From Lactobacillus iners DSM 13335 (GTDB lineage: Bacteria; Bacillota; Bacilli; Lactobacillales; Lactobacillaceae), in contig NZ_GG700801.1 in assembly GCF_000160875.1 (NCBI RefSeq), positions 1-64,000 on the forward strand: DNA of 64,000 nucleotides, written 5' to 3'. A program made the position numbers and the translations under genes. Positions within the stretch are counted from its first letter, which is position 1, and each line of letters begins with the position of its first letter. The notes beneath the pieces were generated by a model. The model saw nothing but the letters and a program-made list of their open reading frames with translations, ran no database searches and was not told the DNA's origin. Below, piece after piece: positions 1 through 8,622 of this stretch.

Positions 1-70
1 TTATTAGCAAAATACACTAATATCATGTTAAAGTTGATATTATAGTAATAACAAAGAAAGGAAAATGATA

Positions 71-1018
71 ATGGAATACTATGATTTAGCGATTGTTGGT
101 GCTGGACCTGTAGGACTTTTTGCTACCAAATTTGCTAATTTACACGGATTGAAAACGATAACTTTTGAAGCACTGGCTGATTGTGGAGGTCAAATCAACA
201 GACTTTTTCCTAATAAAAAAATCAAAGATATTCCTGGTTATAATTCTATAATCGGCCATCAATTAGTAGATAAATTAAAAGAAGGCATCAATTCAAAAAT
301 AATCACTAATTATAAGGTTCAAGAAATAATCCAAAAAGACGGTAAAATTATTATCGATAACAATTATCAAGTAAAAACGCTATTGATTACTTCAGGAATG
401 GGGGCTTTTACTCCAAAAAAATTGCCGCTACCTATTGATAGCTCTTGCGAAAAACATATACATTACTTTGTTAAAAACGCTGATCATTTTCAAGACAAGA
501 ATGTAGCTATTTTCGGTGGAGGTGACTCCGCACTGGATTGGGCAATGCAAATGGCTGATAAATGCAAAATTGTCATCATTCATCGTCGTGATCAATTTCG
601 TGGTATGGAATCAACCTTAAAATTCTTACATCAACACAATAATGTACGTTTTTTGACACCTTATCTGCCTCAAAAAATAATATGGCAAAATAATCAACTG
701 AATATTTTACTTAAAAAAATGGGGACCAAGGAAAGGCAAGAAATCAAATGTGATGAAGCAGTGATAGCATTTGGTTTCAAATCTGACAATCTCTTATTAA
801 AAAAATGGGGATTAAATCTCGAAACAGGACATGTAAAAGTCAATAGTCAAATGCAAAGCAATATCGAAAATATATATGCTGCTGGTGATGCCTGTATTTA
901 CGATGGTAGAGTACCTATGATGGCATTGGGGTTTGGTGAAGCACAAATTGCTATCATGAGCATAATGAATCATCTATTTCCTGAAAAAAAATTAACTATC
1001 CATTTATCAAGTCATTAA
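71..1018 (+). CDS. Ferredoxin/flavodoxin-NADP reductase, thioredoxin-reductase-like (YumC type)
   Basis: Flavoenzyme passing electrons between NADPH and ferredoxin or flavodoxin in the cytoplasm. The FAD-binding motif GAGPVG lies near the N-terminus and the NADPH-binding GGGDSA near residue 150. The C-terminal AAGDA segment is typical of the superfamily. The redox CxxC pair of true thioredoxin reductases is absent, which points to the type-2 FNR family; about 315 residues is normal for it. An in-frame ATG at 65 exists, but the AAGAAAGGA ribosome binding site (53-61) is better spaced for the ATG at 71. The gene is followed after about 25 bp by a dedA-type gene on the same strand. The physiological electron partner cannot be read from the sequence. 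Confidence 0.9.
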   Translation: MEYYDLAIVGAGPVGLFATKFANLHGLKTITFEALADCGGQINRLFPNKKIKDIPGYNSIIGHQLVDKLKEGINSKIITNYKVQEIIQKDGKIIIDNNYQVKTLLITSGMGAFTPKKLPLPIDSSCEKHIHYFVKNADHFQDKNVAIFGGGDSALDWAMQMADKCKIVIIHRRDQFRGMESTLKFLHQHNNVRFLTPYLPQKIIWQNNQLNILLKKMGTKERQEIKCDEAVIAFGFKSDNLLLKKWGLNLETGHVKVNSQMQSNIENIYAAGDACIYDGRVPMMALGFGEAQIAIMSIMNHLFPEKKLTIHLSSH

Positions 1019-1045
1019 TAAATGATTTAGAAGAAAGGAAACAAA

Positions 1046-1690
1046 ATGAATTTACTAGATTTTATTCTAAATATAGACAAACATTTAATAACTATTGTTA
1101 ATAGTTGCGGAGATTGGACATACTTAATCTTATTTTTAATCGTATTCGTGGAAACCGGATTAGTAGTTTTCCCTTTTTTACCAGGAGACTCATTAATTTT
1201 TGCAACTATTGCTATGGCCGCTTCTCCTAAATATCACTTAGACCTTATCATATGCTATATTATCTTTATCATAGCAGCAATTTGTGGTGATAGTATCAAC
1301 TACGAATTAGGTAAATGGTCGGAACTACAGAGTAACAAATTTAAGTGGTTCAATAAGTTAATTAATCCACAAAAGAAAAAAGCAGCTGAGGATTTTTTTG
1401 AAAAACATGGCGGGATTACCATTGTAATTGGTCGTTTTATTCCAATTATCCGAACATTCGTTCCCTTTGTATCAGGAGCCAGCAAAATGCACTATCGAAC
1501 TTTCGTTATATACAACATTGTTGGAGCCTTTTTGTGGGTATCATTATTTTCAATCTGTGGCTTTTTATTCGGTAATATTCCTGCTGTACAGCATCATTTT
1601 TCCTTGCTGATCATTGCTATCATTGCTATTTCAATTTTGCCTATCATCATATTATCTATCAAAAATAAATTAACTAAAAATTCTAAATAA
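1046..1690 (+). CDS. DedA family integral membrane protein
   Basis: Member of the DedA/SNARE-associated (VTT domain) membrane protein family; several members translocate phospholipids or undecaprenyl phosphate. It has a hydrophobic N-terminus, the segment FPFLPGDSLIF near residue 43 (the family's F-x-PG-[DE] motif), and the second signature GRFIPIIRTFVPFVSGASK near residue 130 with the conserved Arg and Pro-Gly pattern. Both re-entrant segments and further transmembrane helices are visible. The 214-residue length fits. An AAGAAAGGA site precedes the ATG. A strong terminator follows. The substrate is not predictable from sequence. Confidence 0.9.
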   Translation: MNLLDFILNIDKHLITIVNSCGDWTYLILFLIVFVETGLVVFPFLPGDSLIFATIAMAASPKYHLDLIICYIIFIIAAICGDSINYELGKWSELQSNKFKWFNKLINPQKKKAAEDFFEKHGGITIVIGRFIPIIRTFVPFVSGASKMHYRTFVIYNIVGAFLWVSLFSICGFLFGNIPAVQHHFSLLIIAIIAISILPIIILSIKNKLTKNSK

Positions 1691-1707
1691 AAAATTTCAA
1701 ATCACAA

Positions 1708-1775
1708 AAAAAGCACTGATTTCGATATGTATTCTATAACACGCATACATATTAAAATTAGTGCTTTTATTTTTC
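1708..1775. terminator. Intrinsic terminator after dedA, probably bidirectional
   Basis: The arms AAAAGCACTGATTT and AAATTAGTGCTTTT pair with one G-U. Inside the loop TATGTAT and ATACATA extend the hairpin. U-rich runs flank both sides, so it can end both the plus-strand dedA and the minus-strand small gene that stops at 1819. Confidence 0.8.
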
Positions 1776-1818
1776 ATGATAACAATACTCGATAAAAATA
1801 GAGAGTACTTGGCAAAAA

Positions 1819-2004
1819 TTATTTTACCCCATAAAATTTTTTCTCTTCTTCTGTCAAAGGGGCTTGACCATGTTCCTTCAAACTATCATTAATTTTTTCA
1901 ACTGTAACTTGATCGTTAAAATATTTGGCAGCTACTATAGTAAAATTGATAATCGCTTTGCGATCATCATCACAACTAGCCAACCCCATAAGCTCTCTTC
2001 CCAT
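1819..2004 (-). CDS. Small acidic protein, 61 aa, unknown function
   Basis: Not recognised. The reading frame is supported by a good ribosome binding site (AAGAAAGGTAAC about 10 bases before the ATG) and by a shared terminator just downstream. The product is soluble and charged, with one Cys in the stretch GLASCDDD and a C-terminal half rich in Lys and Glu. No transmembrane segment or signal peptide is seen. It stands alone between dedA and the TIGR01906 operon. A conserved lineage-specific protein is likely; no function can be offered. Confidence 0.6.
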   Translation of the reverse strand: MGRELMGLASCDDDRKAIINFTIVAAKYFNDQVTVEKINDSLKEHGQAPLTEEEKKFYGVK

Positions 2005-2049
2005 TATATATGTTACCTTTCTTCTTTTAATTATAAAAAAATAACTTTA

Positions 2050-2058
2050 TTATCCACA
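2050..2058 (+). other. Single perfect DnaA-box 9-mer
   Basis: TTATCCACA matches the DnaA-box consensus exactly. It lies alone in a 230-bp intergenic region, without the box clusters or AT-rich unwinding element of an origin. It may be chance or a DnaA titration or regulatory site. Confidence 0.3.
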
Positions 2059-2186
2059 GTATGTACGGAAAGTACAATATTAAGAAAAAAGCAAGCCAAA
2101 ACTAAAAACAACATGCTTACTCCTAAATTAAACATATTATGATATATTGCCTAAATTTTGTAAAGAAAAATATGGAAGTGTTTTTA

Positions 2187-2214
2187 AATCGTCACCCGCA
2201 TGTGTGGGAAATAC
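2187..2214 (-). repeat. Solitary type I-E-like CRISPR repeat (relic)
   Basis: Read on the minus strand, this 28-mer begins GTATT, has a CCC...GGG stem with a TGCGGGTGA segment, and is the length of type I-E repeats, which in lactobacilli begin GTATTCYCCAC and end near GGTGATCC. Only one copy is visible and no cas gene is in the window. The agreement is strongest in the GTATT end and the stem and weaker in the other end. It could also be a chance hairpin. Confidence 0.35.
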
Positions 2215-2237
2215 GAAGACAGCTTATTGATTCTATA

Positions 2238-2846
2238 CTACCTACCCTTCTTAATTAACAATCTCACAAAATATAATTCATAGATAAGCAAAAAAGTAGC
2301 AGAACATGCAGCAAAGAATTCTTCAGTCAATATCAAAATAATTGGATCAGTATCAGGATTAAATAGCCAATTGTTATTGGTAAAAATTGCTCTATGAAAT
2401 AGAATAAATAAATTAGTAAAATTACCCATCGAAAACGGTACTACTATCAATGGTAAAAGTAATAAGCAAATAGTATAGCTATGTGGTAATGATACTATTT
2501 TTTTCTTTTTCCAAATTTCAAAATACAAAAAAATGAACAGCCAGATGCAGCCCAACATCAAAGCTATACTAAAAAGATTTTTACAATCTTTAAAATGGAT
2601 CAATCCATTTAATGATGATTGTAAATCAGACATCTGTAATTTATCAGACACTGGATTAATCAGATATGACATCAATTGACTGTAATTCTTTAAAGCACCA
2701 AAGAGGCTTAAATGGATTAATTTATTCGTTCTTTGAGCAATCATCATTACTAGCAAAATAGGCCAGCTCAGCAATATCGTCCCCCACAAGCTGAGTAAAA
2801 TTGCAGCTACAAAGTTATAAATTACAATACTAAGTTTATTTTTCAT
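2238..2846 (-). CDS. TIGR01906 family integral membrane protein
   Basis: Polytopic membrane protein of the TIGR01906 (DUF1461) family; function unknown. About five hydrophobic segments are visible. The family signature appears in the C-terminal half, where a LFHRAIF segment is followed by NNNWLFNPDTDP and an acidic EEFF. The ATG at 2846 overlaps the stop of the upstream phosphatase gene as TAATG, so the two are translationally coupled; a GTG twelve bases further upstream is an alternative. This family is the usual downstream partner of the TIGR01457 HAD phosphatase in lactobacilli, which supports the assignment. Confidence 0.8.
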   Translation of the reverse strand: MKNKLSIVIYNFVAAILLSLWGTILLSWPILLVMMIAQRTNKLIHLSLFGALKNYSQLMSYLINPVSDKLQMSDLQSSLNGLIHFKDCKNLFSIALMLGCIWLFIFLYFEIWKKKKIVSLPHSYTICLLLLPLIVVPFSMGNFTNLFILFHRAIFTNNNWLFNPDTDPIILILTEEFFAACSATFLLIYELYFVRLLIKKGR

Positions 2847-3625
2847 TATAGCTGCCACTCATCCAAGTTATTTAAAACATATGTAGGTTGTATCTTTTCT
2901 TCTGCTAATTGCTTTTTGGTAGTTACACCAGTTAGTGTTAATAGCGAATCCATCCGGCAATTGATGCCAGCCATAATATCAGTTTCATAATTGTCACCGA
3001 CAATCAAGCTCTCTTCGATGTTCTTTTTTATTTTTTTCAAAGCATAATTAACAATTACAGCTGAAGGTTTGCCAATGAAAAAGGGCTTTTGATCACTAGC
3101 TACTGCAATCATTGCACATTGAGAACCATTACCAGGTAATAACTTATCACCTGAAGGCAGAACATGATCAGAATTAGTACCAATAAATTCTGCTCCTTTT
3201 CTAATGGCATTAGTAGCTATACAAATTTTTTTATAAGTTAAATCAGTATCCATACCAACAATGACATATTTTGGATTGTTATTATCTAAAACAATGCGGT
3301 CCTCAGCTAGCAAGCCTTTCCACAAACCAATTTGACCAATAATATAAACAGGAATTGCGTCCGTTCCTGGATTGTGCTCTAGTAAATATGATACTGTTGC
3401 CATAATCGGCGTATAAACATGATCTACATCAGTTATAACTCCGTGACTAGCTAGCTTAGCTACAATCATTTCTGGCGTTCTAGTAGTATTATTAGTTAAA
3501 AATAAATATGGTATTTTTTTCTCATTAAGGCGGTTAACAAAATCCACCCCACTTTGAATGGTTTTTTCTCCACGATAGATTGTTCCATCTAAATCTATTA
3601 AGTAGCAACCGTACTGTTTATTCAC
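2846..3625 (-). CDS. HAD phosphatase, NagD/YutF type (TIGR01457)
   Basis: Cytoplasmic HAD-superfamily phosphohydrolase of subfamily IIA. The nucleophile motif DLDGT is at residues 11-15, motif II is LFLTNNTT near residue 41, and the Mg-binding motif is GDNYETDI in the C-terminal third. The 259-residue length and cap pattern fit the TIGR01457 NagD-like group. It is the third gene of an operon (unknown gene, yutD, this gene, TIGR01906), 2 bp after yutD. The natural substrate is unknown; family members hydrolyse small sugar or nucleotide phosphates and p-nitrophenyl phosphate. Confidence 0.9.
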   Translation of the reverse strand: MNKQYGCYLIDLDGTIYRGEKTIQSGVDFVNRLNEKKIPYLFLTNNTTRTPEMIVAKLASHGVITDVDHVYTPIMATVSYLLEHNPGTDAIPVYIIGQIGLWKGLLAEDRIVLDNNNPKYVIVGMDTDLTYKKICIATNAIRKGAEFIGTNSDHVLPSGDKLLPGNGSQCAMIAVASDQKPFFIGKPSAVIVNYALKKIKKNIEESLIVGDNYETDIMAGINCRMDSLLTLTGVTTKKQLAEEKIQPTYVLNNLDEWQL

Positions 3626-3627
3626 AA

Positions 3628-4173
3628 TTAGCCCTTCCTTTTTCTAATAACAAATTTCTTTTGGCGATTATGCTTATAACTGATTTTGACACTATAGTTT
3701 TTATGTGACTTAAACTTAATTTTTTTGACTTTTTTCTCTTTAAAGTAATTATTTTGATTACCAAAATATTTATAATAGTGCTTATATTTACGACCCAGTA
3801 CAATTTCCTTGATAGTATTATCGCCCATTAATTGCAGAATAAAATATGGGCTGTTGGGATTACAATATTCCTCAAGATAATCTACTATGGTAGATGCTCT
3901 TTTATCAATAGACACTCTTTCATCATCACTATAAAAGCCCTTTAGTCTTAAATGTTCGCTGGAAATATCACCAACGATAAAATCATATTGATCTAAAAAA
4001 GGATCATATTTTTTCTGCATTAAATCGAGATCTAAGGCATTTTTTTCATTAGCAATAATCTGATAAGTTCGTCCATTAATCAATAATTGTTTATCTTTCA
4101 AACGTACATCTGCTTTGGCGTGATAAGTTTTTGCAGGTACATTATTACAACTATTTGTATAGTCCATCATCAT
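3628..4173 (-). CDS. YutD-like protein (DUF1027)
   Basis: Member of the YutD family of Gram-positive bacteria, function not established. The conserved core is readable near residues 55-80 as KKYDPFLDQYDFIVGDISSE followed by LRLKGFY. The C-terminus is a basic, Lys/His-rich tail from about residue 125 that is probably disordered. Three successive ATG codons make the exact start uncertain by two residues. It lies directly after the 110-residue unknown gene and just before the HAD phosphatase, the same order as in other lactobacilli. Confidence 0.85.
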   Translation of the reverse strand: MMMDYTNSCNNVPAKTYHAKADVRLKDKQLLINGRTYQIIANEKNALDLDLMQKKYDPFLDQYDFIVGDISSEHLRLKGFYSDDERVSIDKRASTIVDYLEEYCNPNSPYFILQLMGDNTIKEIVLGRKYKHYYKYFGNQNNYFKEKKVKKIKFKSHKNYSVKISYKHNRQKKFVIRKRKG

Positions 4174-4506
4174 CTAACCTACTTTGTTTGCTTTTAAAAT
4201 TGCTAAATATGCATCTTTTATTTTACCATCTGGTTTTTCCCATTCAATCCACTTCGGATTACGCCAATCTGATTCTAGTAGTAAAGTTTGTAAATCATAT
4301 GTTTCATTGATATATTTTTCGTAAATTTGTAACTGTTTAGTTCTTGCTATATTTAATTTTAAAATTCTAACTTCTTTTATCTTACCATTATCAGCAGCCA
4401 TCTCTGCAATACCATTTTGATTGATATTGGAAATTTCATAATATTTGCTACCATCATTTCTAGTAACTTCTTCAATTAAATTAAATTGTTGATATTTAGC
4501 CGACAT
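4174..4506 (-). CDS. Hypothetical protein, 110 aa, first gene of the yutD operon
   Basis: Not recognised by family. Soluble, mixed-charge protein with no signal or transmembrane segment; the C-terminal half carries the segments SDWRNPKWIEW and KDAYLAILKANK. Its stop codon lies directly against the yutD start, so it is the leading gene of the operon. The AAGGAAAATGATATG context gives a plausible ribosome binding site. Position and coupling suggest a conserved partner of YutD; the role is unknown. Confidence 0.7.
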   Translation of the reverse strand: MSAKYQQFNLIEEVTRNDGSKYYEISNINQNGIAEMAADNGKIKEVRILKLNIARTKQLQIYEKYINETYDLQTLLLESDWRNPKWIEWEKPDGKIKDAYLAILKANKVG

Positions 4507-4613
4507 ATCATTTTCCTTGCCTTTATTTTTTTCTCCATAATACTTATAATATACTAAACTTAGAGTAAATATTGTAAATTAATCTCACAGAAAGAACCGG
4601 AGGTATCTAGTTA

Positions 4614-5981
4614 ATGAGCAAATGCAAACATCTATATTTTACCATTGTCTTTTTGGGTATCTTTTTGCTCGAATCCGGGTTTTTAGTCATAGGCCACCGC
4701 GGAAACCCTAACAAATTTCCCGAAGAAACCATCCAAAGCGACAATTCTGCCTTTAATGACGGGGCTGATTTTGTCGAATTAGATTTGCATCTATCAAAAG
4801 ATAATATTTTAGTTATCTCGCATGATAGAAATTTGTCACGGATAACTGGTTCCTCGGTTATTGTATCACAAAATAATTTTTCTTATTTGCACACCTTAAA
4901 ATGCAAAAATGGCGAGCCTATAATGTCACTCAACGAATTGTTTGAATATTATCAGCATAAGCCTCGGACAAAATTTTTGATTGAAACTAAAAAAACTAGT
5001 CATAATACACCTAAGAACATGGAACAAATTTTAGCTAATGTTATTAAAAAATATCATATGGAAAATAGAGTTATGTTCCATTCATTTTCTGCTCCAAGTC
5101 TAGAAACTCTAAGCAAATTGTTACCAAAAATTCCACGTATTTTTATTGTCGGTTCACTTAAAAGAATTAATTTTGAAGTGCTCAGCTATGTCAATGGGAT
5201 AAATATCTCTGCTGATTTAATTACACAAAATCCTGATTTAATTCAACAATTGCACAAGCTCCATAAAAAAGTCTATGTTTGGGCCGAAATGGATGAATCT
5301 CCTAAACTTTGGAATTGGTTAATTAATAACGATATTGACGCTGTAGTAACTAATTTCCCAGCAACGGCTTATCGCTATAATATGGCTAAAAAAAAGACTC
5401 ATAAATTTAGTATTAACAAAGATGCAATTTTTTATAGTCGGGCTTCAGAAAGAGTTTTTGAAAATCCATATTTTAAGACTAAAACTAATAAAAAAATACA
5501 TTTTTCACAAAATATTCACGTCAGCAATGCCGTTGAAACCAGTTCGGGAACTTATTATCAAATCGGAGCAAAACAATTTATTGATGCCGACTTTGTTAAT
5601 TTTAATTTACCAGTAAATTGTATATATCCTTATTGGAATTTGCCAATAATTACCAAATACAATCAAATGACTACTACATATGTACATCCCAAATACACAG
5701 CCAATGTGGTAAAATTTTTAAAACCAAATACCAAATATAAAATTTATGGTATCAGCCAAAATCAAAAGTGGCTATTAACCACCTCAGGCTGGGTACCTGC
5801 TAAAGAAATCCTCTATTATGGTATTTTTCCTAATACTGCAGAATTTAATTATTACCGAAAACTACCACACAATTATCAACAAATCAATCTTGCTTTAGTT
5901 CCTGATGTAGCGTTCAATAGGCAATATGTGGTAAACTTTTGGAAACAATGTAAAATATTAAATAATATTAAAGATTTTTAA
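4614..5981 (+). CDS. Membrane-linked glycerophosphodiester phosphodiesterase with surface-type C-terminal repeats
   Basis: GDPD-family enzyme hydrolysing glycerophosphodiesters to glycerol 3-phosphate and an alcohol. Residues 8-21 are hydrophobic (signal or anchor) and run straight into the first catalytic strand, VIGHRGN at residues 25-31. Acidic metal ligands follow in VELDLHLSKDN and the second catalytic His in VISHD. The catalytic domain ends near residue 250. The last 200 residues hold two modules with aromatic-rich segments (YYQIGAKQFIDADFV; WLLTTSGWVPA) that resemble SLAP or bacterial SH3/GW wall-binding modules. Extracellular action on teichoic-acid or lipid breakdown products is therefore likely. 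A good GGAGG precedes the ATG. Confidence 0.85.
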   Translation: MSKCKHLYFTIVFLGIFLLESGFLVIGHRGNPNKFPEETIQSDNSAFNDGADFVELDLHLSKDNILVISHDRNLSRITGSSVIVSQNNFSYLHTLKCKNGEPIMSLNELFEYYQHKPRTKFLIETKKTSHNTPKNMEQILANVIKKYHMENRVMFHSFSAPSLETLSKLLPKIPRIFIVGSLKRINFEVLSYVNGINISADLITQNPDLIQQLHKLHKKVYVWAEMDESPKLWNWLINNDIDAVVTNFPATAYRYNMAKKKTHKFSINKDAIFYSRASERVFENPYFKTKTNKKIHFSQNIHVSNAVETSSGTYYQIGAKQFIDADFVNFNLPVNCIYPYWNLPIITKYNQMTTTYVHPKYTANVVKFLKPNTKYKIYGISQNQKWLLTTSGWVPAKEILYYGIFPNTAEFNYYRKLPHNYQQINLALVPDVAFNRQYVVNFWKQCKILNNIKDF

Positions 5982-5995
5982 AGGAGACAGTAATT

Positions 5996-7393
5996 ATGGA
6001 TTTAGATTATAAAAAACTGGCTTTAGAAAAGAAAGATGCAATTTTAGCTGATTTAAAAGAATTAATAGCAATTGATTCATCCGAAGATTTAACCAATACA
6101 TCTGAAGAATATCCTGTAGGACCTGGTCCTGTAACTGCATTGAAAAAGTTTTTATCATTTGCACAAAGAGATGGCTTTGATACACAAAATTTTGCCAATT
6201 ATGCAGGTCGTATTAATTATGGAAATGGTGATAGCCGTGTAGGCATCATTGGTCATATGGATGTTGTTCCTGCCGGCGATGGTTGGAAAACTAATCCTTT
6301 CGAAATGGTTATCAAAGATGGAAAAATCTTTGGCCGTGGTAGTGCTGATGATAAGGGACCTTCTTTAGCATGTTATTATGGTTTACTAATTTTAAAAGAA
6401 CATGGATTTGTACCATCAAAAAAAATTGATTTTGTTTTAGGCACTAATGAAGAAACAAACTGGGTAGGTATTGACTACTATTTAAAGCATGAACCAAAGC
6501 CAGATATGGTATTTTCACCTGATGCTGAATTTCCAATTATCAATGGCGAACAAGGAATTGTTACTTTAAAATTAACTTTCAAAGAAGAAAATAGAAAAGG
6601 TACCAACTTCTTAATTAGTTTCGAATCAGGTATTGCTGCTAATGTTATTCCTCAAACAGCAAAAGCTACAATTAAAGATAATAGTTCTATTGATTTTGAG
6701 ACTGAGTATCAGCAATTCTTAACAGAAAACGAATTAACTGGTGAAATTGAACATCAAAATGGTGTGATTAATTTCACATTAACTGGTCACGGAGCTCATG
6801 CTTCAGCTCCTGAAACTGGACGTAATGCTGCAACCTACTTAGCTAAATTTTTAGTAAAATATGATTTTGCTGGTAAAGCAGATAACTATTTAAGTTTCTT
6901 AGCTTCTGTAGAACATAATGATTTTCATGGAGAAAAATTAGGTATCTATCACCAAGACGATTTGATGGGTGAATTAGCAAGCTCTCCAAGTATTTTCAAA
7001 TATAATGAAAATGAAGCATACTTATTAAACAATGTTCGATACCCACAAGGTACCAATCCAGAGATAATGGTTAATAATATTAATGAACGTTATGGCAACT
7101 TTATCTCTACTACAGTAAAGGGCAAGGCTGAAGAACCACATTATGTTCCAGGAGACGATCCAATTGTTCAAACTTTATTGAAAGTCTATGAAAAGCAAAC
7201 TGGCTTAAAGGGACATGAAGTTGTAATTGGTGGCGGAACGTACGGCCGTTTATTTGAGCATGGTGTAGCCTTTGGAGCACAACCTGAAGGAGCTCCATTA
7301 GTTATGCACCAACCAAATGAATATATGAAAGTTGAAGATTTAATCAACTCAATTGCTATCTACGCTGAAGCTATTTATGAACTATGTAAATAA
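5996..7393 (+). CDS. pepV: Dipeptidase PepV (M20 family)
   Basis: Cytosolic zinc dipeptidase cleaving dipeptides, and some tripeptides, with an unblocked N-terminus; central to peptide use in lactic acid bacteria. M20 motifs: metal-binding GHMDVVPAG near residue 85, GRGSADDKGP near residue 115, the catalytic Glu in GTNEETNW near residue 150, and SPDAEFP downstream. The lid-domain GHGAHASAPE and the late GGGTYGR are also present. The 465-residue length is typical. AAGGAGACAG precedes the ATG with good spacing. It ends in a terminator shared with ccpA. Confidence 0.95.
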   Translation: MDLDYKKLALEKKDAILADLKELIAIDSSEDLTNTSEEYPVGPGPVTALKKFLSFAQRDGFDTQNFANYAGRINYGNGDSRVGIIGHMDVVPAGDGWKTNPFEMVIKDGKIFGRGSADDKGPSLACYYGLLILKEHGFVPSKKIDFVLGTNEETNWVGIDYYLKHEPKPDMVFSPDAEFPIINGEQGIVTLKLTFKEENRKGTNFLISFESGIAANVIPQTAKATIKDNSSIDFETEYQQFLTENELTGEIEHQNGVINFTLTGHGAHASAPETGRNAATYLAKFLVKYDFAGKADNYLSFLASVEHNDFHGEKLGIYHQDDLMGELASSPSIFKYNENEAYLLNNVRYPQGTNPEIMVNNINERYGNFISTTVKGKAEEPHYVPGDDPIVQTLLKVYEKQTGLKGHEVVIGGGTYGRLFEHGVAFGAQPEGAPLVMHQPNEYMKVEDLINSIAIYAEAIYELCK

Positions 7394-7441
7394 TTAAGTT
7401 ATCACCCACAGATGACTTAATATTGAATATAATCAAAAAAT

Positions 7442-7471
7442 AAAAGGTCTGAGAAATTTCTCAGGCCTTTT
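7442..7471. terminator. Bidirectional terminator between pepV and ccpA
   Basis: Near-perfect hairpin with arms AAAAGGTCTGAGAAA and TTTCTCAGGCCTTTT. It lies between two convergent genes and has T-rich ends in both directions. Confidence 0.9.
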
Positions 7472-7472
7472 G

Positions 7473-8474
7473 TCATTTATTCAAAGTAGTATTATGTTTC
7501 AAAATCTGATATGGTAATACGATATTCTTTTCAGCCACATCTTCATTTTTCATCAACTTAGTTAACATTCTCATAGCAACTGCACCTATGTCATATAGTG
7601 GCTGCTGAATTGATGTTAACTGAGGTCGAACAATTTTAGCAATATTAGTTGAAGTAGCAGATATAATCTCAAATTGTTCTGGAATAGATACTTGACTATC
7701 TAATGCTGCATTAACAATTCCTGCCGCTGTAATATCTTTGGTAGTAACTACTGCATCTATGCCATCACTATACAACTTAGCAAATAAATTATATCCATCT
7801 TCAAAAGTCAAAATATTATCATAAATATATTCCGACTTAATTCCATGATCAGCTAAAAATTGACGATATGATTTAATTCTAAATCCTCTATTTATATAAG
7901 CTTCTTTATCATCAACTATTAAGGCAATATTTTTTTTGCCATCTTTCCATAATAATTCTAAGGCTTTGCGATCCGCTTCTTTATAATCAATTGCTACACT
8001 GCCAAAATGGTCATTATCAATGATTGTACCTGCTAAAACAACTGGAATATTAGCTCGGCTAAAAGCCTCAGTTGCTTTAGGTGACATAGTATTACACATA
8101 TAAATAACACCATCTACTTGTTTATTTAAGATGCTCTGGATAACATTACCATTATCAATTACATTGTTTTCAATGCTAGTTAAAATAATATTGTATTTAT
8201 ACATTGTCGCAATATCATCAATTCCTTTAGCTAATTCTGCAAAATGAAGATTAGTTAATCCAGGAACAACTACGCCAACAGTAGTAGTTTTTTTCGAGGC
8301 CAATCCTTGTGCTACAGCATTAGGCTGATAATGTAAACGATCTATTACTGCTAAAACCTTATCTCTGGTTTCTTTACGAACATTAGTATTGCCATTAACA
8401 ACTCTAGAAACTGTTGCCATCGAAACATTCGCTTCTCTAGCAACATCATATATAGTTACATCTTGTTTCTGCAT
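7473..8474 (-). CDS. ccpA: Catabolite control protein A (LacI family)
   Basis: Global carbon-catabolite regulator that binds cre sites with HPr-Ser-P as corepressor. The LacI helix-turn-helix is at residues 5-25 (VTIYDVAREANVSMATVSRV), followed by the hinge helix around YQPNAVAQGLASKK and a periplasmic-binding-protein-like effector domain starting TTTVGVVVPG. The open frame extends 25 codons further upstream, but the ATG at 8474 has GAGG at the right distance and gives 333 residues, the family length. It is divergent from pepQ, the classical Lactobacillus arrangement in which CcpA can act on the shared intergenic region. Confidence 0.93.
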   Translation of the reverse strand: MQKQDVTIYDVAREANVSMATVSRVVNGNTNVRKETRDKVLAVIDRLHYQPNAVAQGLASKKTTTVGVVVPGLTNLHFAELAKGIDDIATMYKYNIILTSIENNVIDNGNVIQSILNKQVDGVIYMCNTMSPKATEAFSRANIPVVLAGTIIDNDHFGSVAIDYKEADRKALELLWKDGKKNIALIVDDKEAYINRGFRIKSYRQFLADHGIKSEYIYDNILTFEDGYNLFAKLYSDGIDAVVTTKDITAAGIVNAALDSQVSIPEQFEIISATSTNIAKIVRPQLTSIQQPLYDIGAVAMRMLTKLMKNEDVAEKNIVLPYQILKHNTTLNK

Positions 8475-8566
8475 TTTAAAAACCTCAATTCCTAAATTAA
8501 AGTTAGCAAGAAAACAATATATTTGCAAGTGATTATTAATATTTTGCATTAAATCAAGTAAAAATA

Positions 8567-8575
8567 TGCTATACT
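8567..8575 (+). promoter_or_regulatory. Extended -10 promoter element for pepQ
   Basis: TGCTATACT matches the TGn extended -10. No good -35 lies at 17 bp, although TTGCAT is present further upstream at 8544-8549. It gives a leader of about 40 bases before the pepQ ATG. No convincing cre site was found in the ccpA-pepQ gap. Confidence 0.5.
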
Positions 8576-8622
8576 CACATTATCTATGTTTAAATACAAA
8601 TTTAAAACTAAGGAGATTTAAA

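Noticed and set aside
2050..2058. DnaA box as evidence of a replication origin
   Set aside because: One isolated 9-mer with no further boxes, no dnaA or dnaN and no AT-rich unwinding region.
1864..2142. 92-codon plus-strand frame opposite the 61-aa gene
   Set aside because: No ribosome binding site, low-complexity content, and it lies antisense to a better-supported frame.
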